From positions 55,371 to 119,370 of the forward strand of contig JBFLGC010000001.1 of the NCBI GenBank assembly GCA_041859945.1: a stretch of 64,000 bases of DNA, read 5' to 3'. Below, piece by piece: positions 34,262 through 43,168 of this stretch. The position numbers and the translations under genes were made by a program. This DNA is from Tetragenococcus sp041859945 (GTDB lineage Bacteria; Bacillota; Bacilli; Lactobacillales; Enterococcaceae). The stretch's first letter is position 1, and each line of letters opens with the position of its first letter. The notes beneath the pieces are model-generated. The model ran no database searches. It was not told the origin of the DNA and saw nothing but the letters and a program-made list of their open reading frames with translations.

Positions 34262-35176
34262 ATGGTTGAAGAAAAAATCACTTTAACAAAAAAAGATCGC
34301 TTAAACGTGGCCTGGCGAAACACCTTTACCCAAGGCTCTTGGAACTATGAACGGATGCAAAATGGTGGTTTTTGTTATGCAATGATCCCAGCTATCAAAA
34401 AATTGTATACCAATAAAGATGACCAAGCCAAAGCCTTGCAACGTCACTTGGAATTTTACAACACCCATCCCTATTTGACTGCGCCCGTTTTAGGGGTGAC
34501 TTTGGCTTTGGAAGAAGAACGAGCCAATGGTGCACCGATCGATGATGTCGCGATCCAAGGGGTCAAAGTAGGGATGATGGGGCCACTTGCCGGCGTCGGC
34601 GACCCAGTCTTTTGGTTCACCGTGCGACCGATGTTAGGAGCTTTAGGAGCGTCACTTGCTTTAGGTGGGAATGTTTTAGGGCCAATCCTGTTCTTTGTCG
34701 CCTTCAATGTGCTGCGCTGGTTATTCTTATGGTATGGTCAAGAATTTGGTTATAAAGCTGGCTCCTCGATCACAGAAGATCTATCTGGTGGTCTGTTACA
34801 AGACATTACCAAAGGGGCATCGATTTTAGGGATGTTTGTCTTAGCGGCCTTAGTGGAACGTTGGGTCAATATCTCCTTTACACCGACTATTTCTAAAGTG
34901 CAACTGCAAGAAGGCGCCTATGTTGAGTGGGATAAGCTCCCTATGACAGGCAGTGGTTTGCAACAAGCCTTTCAAGAGGTCGCCTCGGGCAAAGCCCTAT
35001 CAGATATCCAAGTCACGACCTTACAGAATAACTTAGACCAGTTGATCCCAGGACTGGCTGGCCTGCTGCTGACGTTCTTATGTATGTGGCTCTTGAAAAA
35101 GAATGTTTCCCCGATCGTCATCATTATCGGTCTGTTTATCGTCGGTATCGTCGGTCATGTGATCGGTCTGCTTTAA
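34262..35176 (+). CDS. manN: PTS mannose/glucose EIID component
   Basis: 304 residues. Typical EIID start (LTKKDRLNVAWRNTFTQGSWNYERMQNGGFCYAMIPAIKKLY), GVKVGMMGPLAGVGDPVFWFTVRPMLGALGASLA in the middle and hydrophobic C-terminal helices. It completes the mannose-type permease. ATG with AAGGAGG, 24 bp after EIIC. Confidence 0.94.
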   Translation: MVEEKITLTKKDRLNVAWRNTFTQGSWNYERMQNGGFCYAMIPAIKKLYTNKDDQAKALQRHLEFYNTHPYLTAPVLGVTLALEEERANGAPIDDVAIQGVKVGMMGPLAGVGDPVFWFTVRPMLGALGASLALGGNVLGPILFFVAFNVLRWLFLWYGQEFGYKAGSSITEDLSGGLLQDITKGASILGMFVLAALVERWVNISFTPTISKVQLQEGAYVEWDKLPMTGSGLQQAFQEVASGKALSDIQVTTLQNNLDQLIPGLAGLLLTFLCMWLLKKNVSPIVIIIGLFIVGIVGHVIGLL

Positions 35177-35182
35177 AAAGTA

Positions 35183-35208
35183 CGACCAGATAATATTTTA
35201 TCTGGTCG
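35183..35208 (+). terminator. Intercistronic hairpin before manO
   Basis: Perfect 11-bp stem CGACCAGATAA / TTATCTGGTCG with TATT loop. No immediate T-run follows (CCTACATCG, then TTTTT), so it is probably an attenuator or mRNA stabiliser rather than a full stop. Confidence 0.55.
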
Positions 35209-35240
35209 CCTACATCGTTTTTGGAAAGGATGAGAGATAA

Positions 35241-35615
35241 ATGGTCCAATCACTAAATACTAAGATCGATCTGGTCATGGATGCAACGTCTTTTATGGGC
35301 CTGGCGGATTATGGCCAACTTATGGTAGGCGATCAGGGCTTTGAATTTTATAATAGTCGCGACCCTCGTAAATTCATTCAGATCCCTTGGCAGGAAATCG
35401 ACTATGTTATAGCAACAGTAGCCTTCAAAGGAAAATGGATCCCACGCTTTGCCATTGAGACCAAGCAAAATGGCACCTTTAACTTTTCTAGTAAGCAAAC
35501 TAAAACTGTTTTGCGCTCCATGCGTCCTTATGTCGATCACAGTCACATGATCAAAGCTCCCAACTTTTTTCAAGTGCTCAAAAACGGTCTTTTAGGTTAT
35601 ACCAAAAATTCTTGA
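35241..35615 (+). CDS. manO: ManO (DUF956) mannose-operon accessory protein
   Basis: 124 residues, soluble. The sequence SFMGLADYGQLMVGDQGFEFYNSRDPRKFIQIPWQEIDYVIATV is characteristic of DUF956/ManO, which follows mannose PTS genes in Lactobacillales. Its biochemical role is not established; a regulatory role has been proposed for the family. It is the last gene of this operon and has AAAGGATGAGAG upstream. Confidence 0.92.
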   Translation: MVQSLNTKIDLVMDATSFMGLADYGQLMVGDQGFEFYNSRDPRKFIQIPWQEIDYVIATVAFKGKWIPRFAIETKQNGTFNFSSKQTKTVLRSMRPYVDHSHMIKAPNFFQVLKNGLLGYTKNS

Positions 35616-35624
35616 GATCAAAAG

Positions 35625-35652
35625 CAGATGAATTCACTTTCGTCTGCTTTTT
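35625..35652 (+). terminator. Terminator of the mannose PTS operon
   Basis: GCAGATGAA / TTCGTCTGC stem (one G-T pair) followed by TTTTTC. Copy B of the MITE-like element begins at the end of the T-run. Confidence 0.8.
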
Positions 35653-35654
35653 CA

Positions 35655-35811
35655 TTACAATTCACAGTCCTATCAGCCACTATACTTCGGGATAGTCTTG
35701 CTTAAAGTCAGCCGTGAGTCACATTCTGACGACTGATCTGAGCAGATATAAACGTGAAAGTTTAGCAAGCCAATCTCGTAGTGTAGCGACTGATTTGGCC
35801 GTGAATTGTAA
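35655..35811. mobile_element. MITE-like element, copy B (157 bp fold-back)
   Basis: Ends TTACAATTCAC and GTGAATTGTAA are perfect inverted repeats. The inversion continues imperfectly inward for about 50 bp on each side (AATCAGCC..CTACAC..GCTTGCT type sequence), so the whole element is one long palindrome. Flanks CTTTTTCA and CTTTTTTA match at 7 of 8 positions. Same subterminal sequence as copies A and C, without their central region. Non-coding. Confidence 0.82.
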
Positions 35812-35851
35812 CTTTTTTATGCCAACTTTTTTGAATATTTCTCTCTAGACC

Positions 35852-35880
35852 TTGTTTCCGCCTTCATCTTCTATTATCAT
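35852..35880 (+). promoter_or_regulatory. Promoter of the alpha-galactosidase operon
   Basis: TTGTTT, 17-bp spacer and TATCAT, 28 bp before the ATG. Confidence 0.5.
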
Positions 35881-35908
35881 TAACTAAATACTAACAAGGA
35901 GGTCTATC

Positions 35909-38092
35909 ATGTCTATCTCATTCAACGAAGCCAAACAGTTTTTCCATTTGTGTAATGGTAAGATCAGTTACATCATCGCCATCGAACGCGGCCGTTTTGT
36001 CTGCCATCGTTATTTTGGCGCAGCCCTCAAAAATTTTACCGGCAATCTTGGTTTTCCTGTCACAGGTGGCGCCTTTTCGGTCAATCCTTTCCCGGAAGAT
36101 CGCGTCTTTTCGCCGCACACGCTCTTACTAGAAACGAGCACCCAAGGCAGTGGCGATTATCGCGTGCCAAATTACCAGATCCGCGCAGCATCAGGCGCTA
36201 CGGTCACTGATTTTCGCTATCAAAGCTACCGCATCAAAAAAGGTAAGGCCGCTTTGCCCGATCTGCCTAGTTTACGTGGCAGTGAAACAGACGTCACGAC
36301 GCTCGAATTGTGCTTGGAAGATCCTTACCAACATTTACAAATGACCTTAGTCTATAATCTCTATGAAAACGCGCCGATCATAACGCGCCACGTTCGTTTT
36401 GAAAATCAGGGCGACACGACGGTTTACTTGGAAAATGCTGGCTCAGCCCAATTAGATCTACCAGTCTCTGATTATGAGCTACTAACTTTATATGGATCAC
36501 ATGCCCACGAAGCTAGGCTTTCCCGAGCCAAGCTACATCCTGGTATTCAGCGAATCGAAAGCACGCGTGGCACCAGTAGCCCCCAATATCAACCTTTTTT
36601 AGGTCTCTGTGCGCCTGATGTGACGGAATTTTCTGGCGAAGTGATCGGACTCCATTTTGTCTATAGTGGTAATTTCGTGGCGCAAGTCGAAAAAACGCAA
36701 TACGGCACGAGCCGCGTCCAAATGGGCATCCATCCCGATACTTTTGATTGGCAATTAAGTCCTGGTGCTGATTTCACGACGCCAGAAGTCGTCTTGAACC
36801 ATTCCGCTGCGGGTTTCAACGGCTTGTCCCAAAATTTCCACCATATTTATCAGACCCATTTGATCCCCGAACGTTTTGCCACAAAGAAACGGCCGGTGCT
36901 CCTGAATAGTTGGGAAGGCAATTACTTTGATTTTACGATGGATTCCTTGCGCACTCAGATCCACAAAGCCGCCGAGCTCGGTATCGAATTATTTGTACTA
37001 GATGATGGTTGGTTCGGCCAACGCAATGACGATCATACCTCACTTGGCGACTGGTTCGTAAATAAAGAAAAATTACCGGGCGGCCTGGAAGAAGTCGCTG
37101 CTACGGTCCATCAAAGCGGGATGAAATTTGGCCTGTGGTTCGAACCAGAAATGGTCTCTCGAGAAAGTGAGCTCTATCAAAACCATCCAGACTGGGCCTT
37201 GCAAGTCGCCCCTTACCCTAGTTTGGAAAGCCGTAGTCAGCTCGTTTTAGACTTATCGCAAAAGGAAGTCCAAGACTATCTGATCCAAAGTTTGTCACAA
37301 CACCTTGAAAAAGGCGCTATCGATTATGTCAAATGGGATATGAACCGCCATTTCAGTGAAGTCGGTAATGACTGCTTGCCGGCCGCACAACAAAAAGAGA
37401 TCCCGCATCGCTATGTGCTCGGCCTTTATCATGTGCTCGATGTCTTGACTAAGCGGTTCCCGGACGTTTTATTTGAAAACTGTTCAAGTGGTGGCGGGCG
37501 TTTTGATCCTGGTATGATGTATTATATGCCGCAAACGTGGACCAGTGACAACACGGATGCGCTCAACCGCAGCCAGATCCAATATGGCTATAGTTTCTTG
37601 TATCCACCGATCATGATGGGCGCCCATGTCTCCGATGTGCCTAACCATCAAGTGGGACGTGTCACGCCGCTTGAGACACGAGGGTATTTGGCCATGAGTG
37701 GCAATTTTGGTTATGAAAACAATTTGAAAAAACTGACCGCCGCAGACCAAAAAGTCATCACTGAACAGATCGCCTTTTACAAAGCGCACCGCGACTTGTT
37801 CCAATTCGGTCACTTCTATCGCCTATTGCCACCGACCGAAAATTTTGCGACCGCCTGGCTTTTTGTCGATGACAATGAAGTCTTTGTGGTTTATTTCCAT
37901 GGTGTGGCACAACCCAGTGCCGAAACGGTCTTTTTGAAATTACACTATTTGGATCCTGAGGCCTTCTATAAAGAAGTGGCGACTAAAAAAAGCTACTCTG
38001 GGTCAGAACTGAATCAAATCGGCTTGGCCGTTTCTGGCGCTCATGAAGATTATCATACGACTGTTTTTCATTTACAAAAAATAAAGGACTAG
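35909..38092 (+). CDS. aga: GH36 alpha-galactosidase
   Basis: 727 residues, cytoplasmic. GH36 signature sequence throughout: LDDGWFGQRNDD, FGLWFEPEMVS, nucleophile aspartate in IDYVKWDMNR, FENCSSGGGRFDPGMMYYMPQTW, acid/base aspartate in WTSDNTDALNR, and GAHVSDVPNHQ. It hydrolyses alpha-1,6-galactosides such as melibiose and raffinose. No transporter gene accompanies it here. ATG behind AAGGAGGT. Followed after 12 bp by the SDH-type gene. Confidence 0.94.
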   Translation: MSISFNEAKQFFHLCNGKISYIIAIERGRFVCHRYFGAALKNFTGNLGFPVTGGAFSVNPFPEDRVFSPHTLLLETSTQGSGDYRVPNYQIRAASGATVTDFRYQSYRIKKGKAALPDLPSLRGSETDVTTLELCLEDPYQHLQMTLVYNLYENAPIITRHVRFENQGDTTVYLENAGSAQLDLPVSDYELLTLYGSHAHEARLSRAKLHPGIQRIESTRGTSSPQYQPFLGLCAPDVTEFSGEVIGLHFVYSGNFVAQVEKTQYGTSRVQMGIHPDTFDWQLSPGADFTTPEVVLNHSAAGFNGLSQNFHHIYQTHLIPERFATKKRPVLLNSWEGNYFDFTMDSLRTQIHKAAELGIELFVLDDGWFGQRNDDHTSLGDWFVNKEKLPGGLEEVAATVHQSGMKFGLWFEPEMVSRESELYQNHPDWALQVAPYPSLESRSQLVLDLSQKEVQDYLIQSLSQHLEKGAIDYVKWDMNRHFSEVGNDCLPAAQQKEIPHRYVLGLYHVLDVLTKRFPDVLFENCSSGGGRFDPGMMYYMPQTWTSDNTDALNRSQIQYGYSFLYPPIMMGAHVSDVPNHQVGRVTPLETRGYLAMSGNFGYENNLKKLTAADQKVITEQIAFYKAHRDLFQFGHFYRLLPPTENFATAWLFVDDNEVFVVYFHGVAQPSAETVFLKLHYLDPEAFYKEVATKKSYSGSELNQIGLAVSGAHEDYHTTVFHLQKIKD

Positions 38093-38104
38093 GAGGTTTT
38101 TTAC

Positions 38105-39115
38105 ATGGCTGAACGAGTGGAAATCAAGCAAGCACCGATCAAATTTAACGAAACACAGCTTTTATTGCAAGAATTGCAAAAGAAATTAGGAATGTCGCTC
38201 ATTTCTTATTGGACGTCCTATAATGGCGGAGTTTGTCAGGATGATGTCAATGCTTTTTATAATCTCTTCAAAAAGGTCGGCAAACAAGAAAAAATCGCCT
38301 TATTCATTCGTTCGATCGGCGGCGATGCCTTAGCCGCGCTGCGGATCGTCAACGTGATCCGGCAATATGCCGATCATGTCACGGCGCTGGTTCCGCTTGA
38401 CACTGCCTCGGCCGCGACCTTAGTCACTCTGGGCGCTGATGAGATCCAGATGGGGCCTTTATCGTATTTGACTCCGATCGATTCGTCAAATATGCATCAA
38501 CTCTCGCCGACTGATCCAGTCACCAATGCGCGCGTCTCCGTCTCGCAAAATGAGATCCAGCGTTTGGAGAAACTTTGGAAAGAAAATGCCCCTGAGAACT
38601 CGACGATCCACCCTTATCAGGAGCTCTACAAGTACATCCATCCCGTCGTCCTCGGCTCATTGGACCGATCGCGTTCGCTATCGATCCGCGTCGGCAAGAC
38701 GATTCTGGCTTATCACAACAAAGATCAGGCTACCTGTCAACGGATCAGTGAGCAGCTAAATAGCGACTACCCTGCCCACGCCTATCCGATCGTTTTGCAA
38801 GAAGCGCAAGAATTAGGCCTGAACGCTGTCGAGATGGATCCTGTCATTCATGATATGTTGCTAGAATTGCATAGTCTTTACGCGGAAATGGGCAATAAAG
38901 CCCATTCCGACTTTGATGAATTCAACTTCCATGACAACCAGATCTTGAACATTTTGGAAGCCCGCGACTTGCAACTCTACTACCAAAATGACAAAGATTG
39001 GTCTTATATCAAGGAAGAACGGCGCTGGCAAGTGTTAAATGACAACAGTTACTGGTACAAGCTGTTTGTCAATGATGAGAATCAGTTACAAAAACAAATC
39101 ATGTATCTTTCCTGA
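38105..39115 (+). CDS. SDH-family Clp-fold serine proteinase-like protein
   Basis: 336 residues, soluble. The central crotonase/ClpP-like core reads KIALFIRSIGGDALAALRIVNVIRQY, then LVPLDTASAATLVTLGADEIQMGPLSYLTPIDSS, with a serine in the ASAAT position used as nucleophile in the Clp fold. This matches the Pfam SDH_sah (serine dehydrogenase proteinase) group. Catalysis and substrate are unproven. Only 12 bp from aga, AGGAGG ribosome site. No membrane segment, unlike most archaeal relatives. Confidence 0.78.
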   Translation: MAERVEIKQAPIKFNETQLLLQELQKKLGMSLISYWTSYNGGVCQDDVNAFYNLFKKVGKQEKIALFIRSIGGDALAALRIVNVIRQYADHVTALVPLDTASAATLVTLGADEIQMGPLSYLTPIDSSNMHQLSPTDPVTNARVSVSQNEIQRLEKLWKENAPENSTIHPYQELYKYIHPVVLGSLDRSRSLSIRVGKTILAYHNKDQATCQRISEQLNSDYPAHAYPIVLQEAQELGLNAVEMDPVIHDMLLELHSLYAEMGNKAHSDFDEFNFHDNQILNILEARDLQLYYQNDKDWSYIKEERRWQVLNDNSYWYKLFVNDENQLQKQIMYLS

Positions 39116-39117
39116 AA

Positions 39118-39152
39118 AAACAGCGCGCCTCAGACGATGAGACGCGCTGTTT
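39118..39152 (+). terminator. Terminator of the aga operon
   Basis: Stem AAACAGCGCG-CTCA / TGAG-CGCGCTGTTT with one mismatch pair around a GACGA loop, three bases after the stop. Confidence 0.75.
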
Positions 39153-39226
39153 GATTAGAATTTAGCCGCTGTGCCAAAGAACTGTGGCTCAGCTGTTGTG
39201 ATGTTTCCTAGCGAAATGTGCCGCGG

Positions 39227-39445
39227 CTCTCCCATAGGTCCGGTCTTGGCTACGAGAGATTCCGATCAATCTCCCATAGGTCCCCCCTAGTCTATGAGAG
39301 ATTCTAGCCAATCTCTCGTAGACTCCCCCTAACCTATGGGAGATCCAGACAAAGCTTGCCTATCGTTCTAACTTAGGCAAAACTTTACAATCTTTGCCAC
39401 AGATACCCCAGTGACCTATGGCAGACTTTACAAACTTTGCCATAG
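39227..39445. repeat. Tandem hairpin array with 42-44 bp period
   Basis: Lies between two convergent genes and between their terminators. Left arms CTAYGRGAGATT at 39250, 39292 and 39334 are spaced exactly 42 bp. Hairpins: CTACGAGAGATT / AATCTCCCATAG (10 of 12 paired) and CTATGAGAGATT / AATCTCTCGTAG (12 of 12 with one G-T). A second block (39372 and 39416, 44 bp apart) has CTATGGCAGA / TTTGCCATAG. No coding potential, no conserved repeat with unique spacers, no T-runs. Confidence 0.85.
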
Positions 39446-39472
39446 ATTCCTAGCAATCCTCGCAATTACAGC

Positions 39473-39502
39473 AAAAAGCCACCCGCAATGGAGTGGCTTT
39501 TT
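39473..39502 (-). terminator. Terminator of scrA
   Basis: Perfect stem AAAAAGCCAC / GTGGCTTTTT with 10-base loop, T5 tail on the minus strand, 8 bp after the stop. Confidence 0.88.
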
Positions 39503-39509
39503 ATTATGT

Positions 39510-41459
39510 TCAAGCTTTTACAGTCAATAGCTCGTCATCAGTTTGAACGGTAGATTTGTCTGTCATAACGATGTCAGTATAGTCGTTGGTATTGGTCACG
39601 ACGATCATCACGGTGGGATCATAGCCGGCTGCTTTGATGGCTGCTAAATCAACCGTGCCAAGGATCTCACCGGCTTGGATGAGATCGCCTTGCTTTTTGT
39701 TACTGGTGAAATGTTGTCCTTTTAGATTGACGGTATCGATACCGATATGGATCAAAATTTCAGCGCCTTGATCGGAACGGATACCATAAGCGTGTTTGGA
39801 ATCGTAAAAAACGGTCAAGGTCCCTGAAACGGGTGCCACAATAGTTCCGTCGGTCGGGATCACAGCGGCCCCTTTGCCCATCATTTCTTCGGAAAAGACT
39901 GGATCGTTGACACTCTTCAAAGCAACGACTTGACCACTAACTGGTGCCGCAACGCTTTCGCTGACTTTGCTGGTTTCAGCCACAGACGTTTGTTCCTCTT
40001 CTGAAACAGCAGTAACTTCTTCTGAAGCACTTCCTTCAATAGGAGCAACCATTTTTCTTTTCCCATAAACAAAAGTTGCGGCAAAGGCGATCACAAAACT
40101 GATGACCCCAGAGATCAAAAAGCCTGGGATCGATTCGGCGCGGATCGAAATAAAGCCGATGACACTAGCTGGTCCCATCGATACTGACAAAACATGGAAG
40201 ATTCCGATAAAGACGCTAGCGATGCCGGAAGCGATCATGCCGCAGATAAACGGAAATTTCAGTTTCAAATTGACCCCAAAAATGGCTGGTTCCGTAATGC
40301 CCAGTAAAGCGGAAATGCTAGCAGAAGAGGCTAGACTCTTTTGCTTTTCATCTTTCGTGATCAAGAAGACCGCTAAAGTAGCCGCCCCTTGTGCAATATT
40401 GGCCATGGAAGCGATCGGGAAAATGAAAGAACCACCCGTTTTGGCGACATCGGCCAAAAGGGTCGTTTCAATAGCTGGAAAGCTTTGGTGGAGTCCTGTG
40501 ATCACGATCGGCGAATAGAACAAACCAAAGATCCCCAGACCGGCCGCGCCGACAGTGTTGTATAACCAAACTAAGGAGTTGGTCAAGCCGTCTGAAACGG
40601 TCCGCATCACAGGTCCGACGATTGTAAAGGTCAGAAAGCCCGTGATGATCACGGCTAACATCGGCGTAAAGGTAAAATCAAAAGCCTCTGAAATATGTTT
40701 GTGGAAGAATTTTTCCAAATTGGCTAAAATATAAGCTACGGCCAAGACCGGTAAAACTGATCCTTGATAACCGGCTTGGGCTACTTGCAAACCAAAAATG
40801 TTCCAATAGGTCATGGTCCCTTCCGCAATGGCATTAGCCACGCCATAACCATTGACCAAATCTGGCATGACCATCGCCATCGCCATGGCAGCGCCAAGAT
40901 AGCCATTGCCACCAAAACGTTTCGTTGCTGAAAAGCCGACTAAAATCGGCAAGAAAGCAAAGGGCGCCGAGGCTAATAAGTTGATGATCGAAGCCACATC
41001 TTTAACAGCTGGAAACATTTCGACGACCGATTGGGCCCCAAATAAATTTTCCGCCGTCAAAACGTTATTGATGGCCATCAATAACCCACCGGCAACAAGC
41101 GCCGGTATCAATGGTACAAAAATATCGGACAACGTTTTGATCAAAGCCATGATTGGATTCGTCTTTTTACCTTCACTAGCAATTTTTTTCAAATCGTCGG
41201 TGGAAGCTTCTTTGACCCCCGTCAAAGTGACCATTTCGTCATAAACATTATTGACATCGCCAGGTCCGATGATGATTTGATATTGCCCATTATTTTCAAA
41301 GGTTCCTTTAACATCGGGGTTATCATCCAGAGCTTTTTGATCGATAGCACTCGCATCTTTTACTACTAACCGCAAACGCGTCGCACAATGCGCGGCCGCG
41401 ATCAAATTATCTGGTCCGACTGCCTCGGTGACGGCTTTTGCCACTTTCTTATGATCCAT
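39510..41459 (-). CDS. scrA: Sucrose-specific PTS EIIBCA
   Basis: 649 residues. EIIB with phosphocysteine C25 in AAAHCATRLRL. EIIC with about ten membrane segments (e.g. IFVPLIPALVAGGLLMAINNVL, GITEPAIFGVNLKLKFPF). EIIA with H571 in ILIHIGIDTVNLKG and the second histidine in KHAYGIRSD. It imports sucrose as sucrose-6-phosphate. Assigned to sucrose rather than beta-glucosides because it is divergent from scrB-scrR and has the BCA order of streptococcal ScrA. ATG with AGGAGG. Confidence 0.92.
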   Translation of the reverse strand: MDHKKVAKAVTEAVGPDNLIAAAHCATRLRLVVKDASAIDQKALDDNPDVKGTFENNGQYQIIIGPGDVNNVYDEMVTLTGVKEASTDDLKKIASEGKKTNPIMALIKTLSDIFVPLIPALVAGGLLMAINNVLTAENLFGAQSVVEMFPAVKDVASIINLLASAPFAFLPILVGFSATKRFGGNGYLGAAMAMAMVMPDLVNGYGVANAIAEGTMTYWNIFGLQVAQAGYQGSVLPVLAVAYILANLEKFFHKHISEAFDFTFTPMLAVIITGFLTFTIVGPVMRTVSDGLTNSLVWLYNTVGAAGLGIFGLFYSPIVITGLHQSFPAIETTLLADVAKTGGSFIFPIASMANIAQGAATLAVFLITKDEKQKSLASSASISALLGITEPAIFGVNLKLKFPFICGMIASGIASVFIGIFHVLSVSMGPASVIGFISIRAESIPGFLISGVISFVIAFAATFVYGKRKMVAPIEGSASEEVTAVSEEEQTSVAETSKVSESVAAPVSGQVVALKSVNDPVFSEEMMGKGAAVIPTDGTIVAPVSGTLTVFYDSKHAYGIRSDQGAEILIHIGIDTVNLKGQHFTSNKKQGDLIQAGEILGTVDLAAIKAAGYDPTVMIVVTNTNDYTDIVMTDKSTVQTDDELLTVKA

Positions 41460-41477
41460 GTTTTCTCCTCCTAAAAT

Positions 41478-41596
41478 GTAATCGTTTTTCTTTTATTATA
41501 AACCGTTTTTAAAGAATGTCAAACGTTTATCAATTTTATTTTCAATATTTTTTTAAGGCTTGTATGACAACTTATATAATAAGATAACGATTGACA
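41478..41596. promoter_or_regulatory. Divergent scrA/scrB promoters with several ScrR-type sites
   Basis: scrA (minus): TTGACA at 41517-41522, 16-bp spacer, TATAAT at 41495-41500. scrB (plus): TTGACA at 41591-41596, 17-bp spacer, TATATT at 41614-41619. Four LacI-type half-palindromes occur: TAATCGTTTTT (41480), AAACCGTTTTT (41500), CAAACGTTTATC (41520) and ATAACGATTGAC (41584). The third overlaps the scrA -35 box and the fourth the scrB -35 box. ScrR, encoded next to scrB, is the likely ligand. Confidence 0.75.
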
Positions 41597-41650
41597 AAGC
41601 AAGAATTAAAAGCTATATTGTAAGTGAATACATTTAAAGGAGAAAAACAG

Positions 41651-43153
41651 ATGCAGCTTATCGAGGATTGGACTAGAAATTTACGCTACCGACCATATGA
41701 GAAGTGGCCGGAAAGCTATTTGAAGCTTTTAAAGGAAAAAATCGCCACCTCCCATTGGCGACTTGATTATCATGTGCAAGCGCCGACCGGTTTGTTGAAT
41801 GATCCGAATGGTTTTGCATCTTTCAACGGTCAATGGCACCTGTTCTTTCAATACTATCCATTCGGTCCAGTGCATGGTTTGAAATCTTGGTACCACGTCA
41901 CTTCCAAAAATTTAGTCGACTGGCAAGAACAAGGCATTGCCCTTTTTCCAGACACGAGTTGGGACAGTCAGGGCGTTTATTCCGGTTCAGCTTTCGCTTT
42001 TCACGATCAACTATTCATCGCCTATACTGGCAATGTCCGCGATGACAATTGGCACCGTTTGACTTACCAACTAGGCGCGGTGATGGACGCAGACAACCAT
42101 ATCAAAAAGTTGCCGAAACCTTTGTTCTCTGTTCACCCAGCTGGCATCACTGACCATTTTCGTGACCCACAACTGCTTTTTTATCAAGGAAGCTATCTCC
42201 TCTTGATCGGCGCGCAGACAACAGCTAAAAAGGGTGAACTACTGGTTTATGAAAGTGACTCGCTTGAAGGCAGCTGGCACTTACGCGGACCTTTGCAAGT
42301 TGGCCAAGAGGACTTGGGTTATATGGTGGAGTGTCCAAATTTGGTTTTCATCGCCGGAAAAGCGGTCTTGCTTTTTTGTCCGCAAGGCTTGCCACAAGCA
42401 AAATTAGCTTATCAAAATATCTATCCCAACACTTATCTTGTCGCGGAAAATTTTGATTTAGAAAAGGTTGCTTTGAACGCACCAAATTCTTTAAAAAATT
42501 TGGATGACGGCTTTGATCTTTATGCCACCCAAGCTTTTAATGCACCTGATGGGAGAGTCCTTGCCATCAGTTGGTGTGGTCTGCCAGAAATCGCCTATCC
42601 GAGCGACCAAGAGGGTTGGGCCCATTGTCTGAGTTTGGTCAAAGAATTGACCTTAAAGGACGACAAGCTTTACCAGCACCCCGTGGCTGAATACCAAGAG
42701 TTGCGGGCCACCCAGCAACAACAACAAACAGGGCCGCTCACAACAGTAACTGAACTTTTTGAAATCGAACAGAATCGTTATGAATTACACTTAGAAGTTG
42801 CGGCTGAAAGTAAGGGTCGTTTGACTTTATTTGCAGATGCCAAAGGAGAACATGGTCTTGATTTACGTTTTGACACCAAAATCGGGCAGCTTGTCTTAGA
42901 CCGCAGTCGCGTCAGTCGCCCATTTGCGGAAAACTATGGCCTCACGCGAACACTGACCTTACTACCTAAACAAGCTCTGCGCCTCGAAATTTTTGTCGAC
43001 CAATCGCTTTGCGAGATTTTCATTAATGATGGCGCCCAAACGATGACGACTCGGATTTTCCCAGAAATCAGTGAAACCAAAGCCTTTATTGAAGGGAATA
43101 GTGGTTCTTTTAAAGCTGCTTTCTGGACCTTGCGGCAAGCCAAAAAAAATTAG
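41651..43153 (+). CDS. scrB: Sucrose-6-phosphate hydrolase (GH32)
   Basis: 500 residues, cytoplasmic. GH32 motifs: LLNDPNG (nucleophile D), YSGSA, HFRDPQ and VECPN (acid/base E). It cleaves sucrose-6-phosphate delivered by the PTS into glucose-6-phosphate and fructose, the latter handled by a fructokinase such as the one at 4.6 kb. ATG 41651 has AAAGGAG at ideal distance; an upstream in-frame GTG has none. It is 15 bp from scrR, so scrB-scrR form an operon. Confidence 0.94.
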   Translation: MQLIEDWTRNLRYRPYEKWPESYLKLLKEKIATSHWRLDYHVQAPTGLLNDPNGFASFNGQWHLFFQYYPFGPVHGLKSWYHVTSKNLVDWQEQGIALFPDTSWDSQGVYSGSAFAFHDQLFIAYTGNVRDDNWHRLTYQLGAVMDADNHIKKLPKPLFSVHPAGITDHFRDPQLLFYQGSYLLLIGAQTTAKKGELLVYESDSLEGSWHLRGPLQVGQEDLGYMVECPNLVFIAGKAVLLFCPQGLPQAKLAYQNIYPNTYLVAENFDLEKVALNAPNSLKNLDDGFDLYATQAFNAPDGRVLAISWCGLPEIAYPSDQEGWAHCLSLVKELTLKDDKLYQHPVAEYQELRATQQQQQTGPLTTVTELFEIEQNRYELHLEVAAESKGRLTLFADAKGEHGLDLRFDTKIGQLVLDRSRVSRPFAENYGLTRTLTLLPKQALRLEIFVDQSLCEIFINDGAQTMTTRIFPEISETKAFIEGNSGSFKAAFWTLRQAKKN

Positions 43154-43168
43154 AAAGGAGGACCCTTT

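Noticed and set aside
39227..39445. CRISPR array
   Set aside because: Units are diverged throughout rather than identical repeats with unique spacers, there is no leader pattern and no cas gene in the window.
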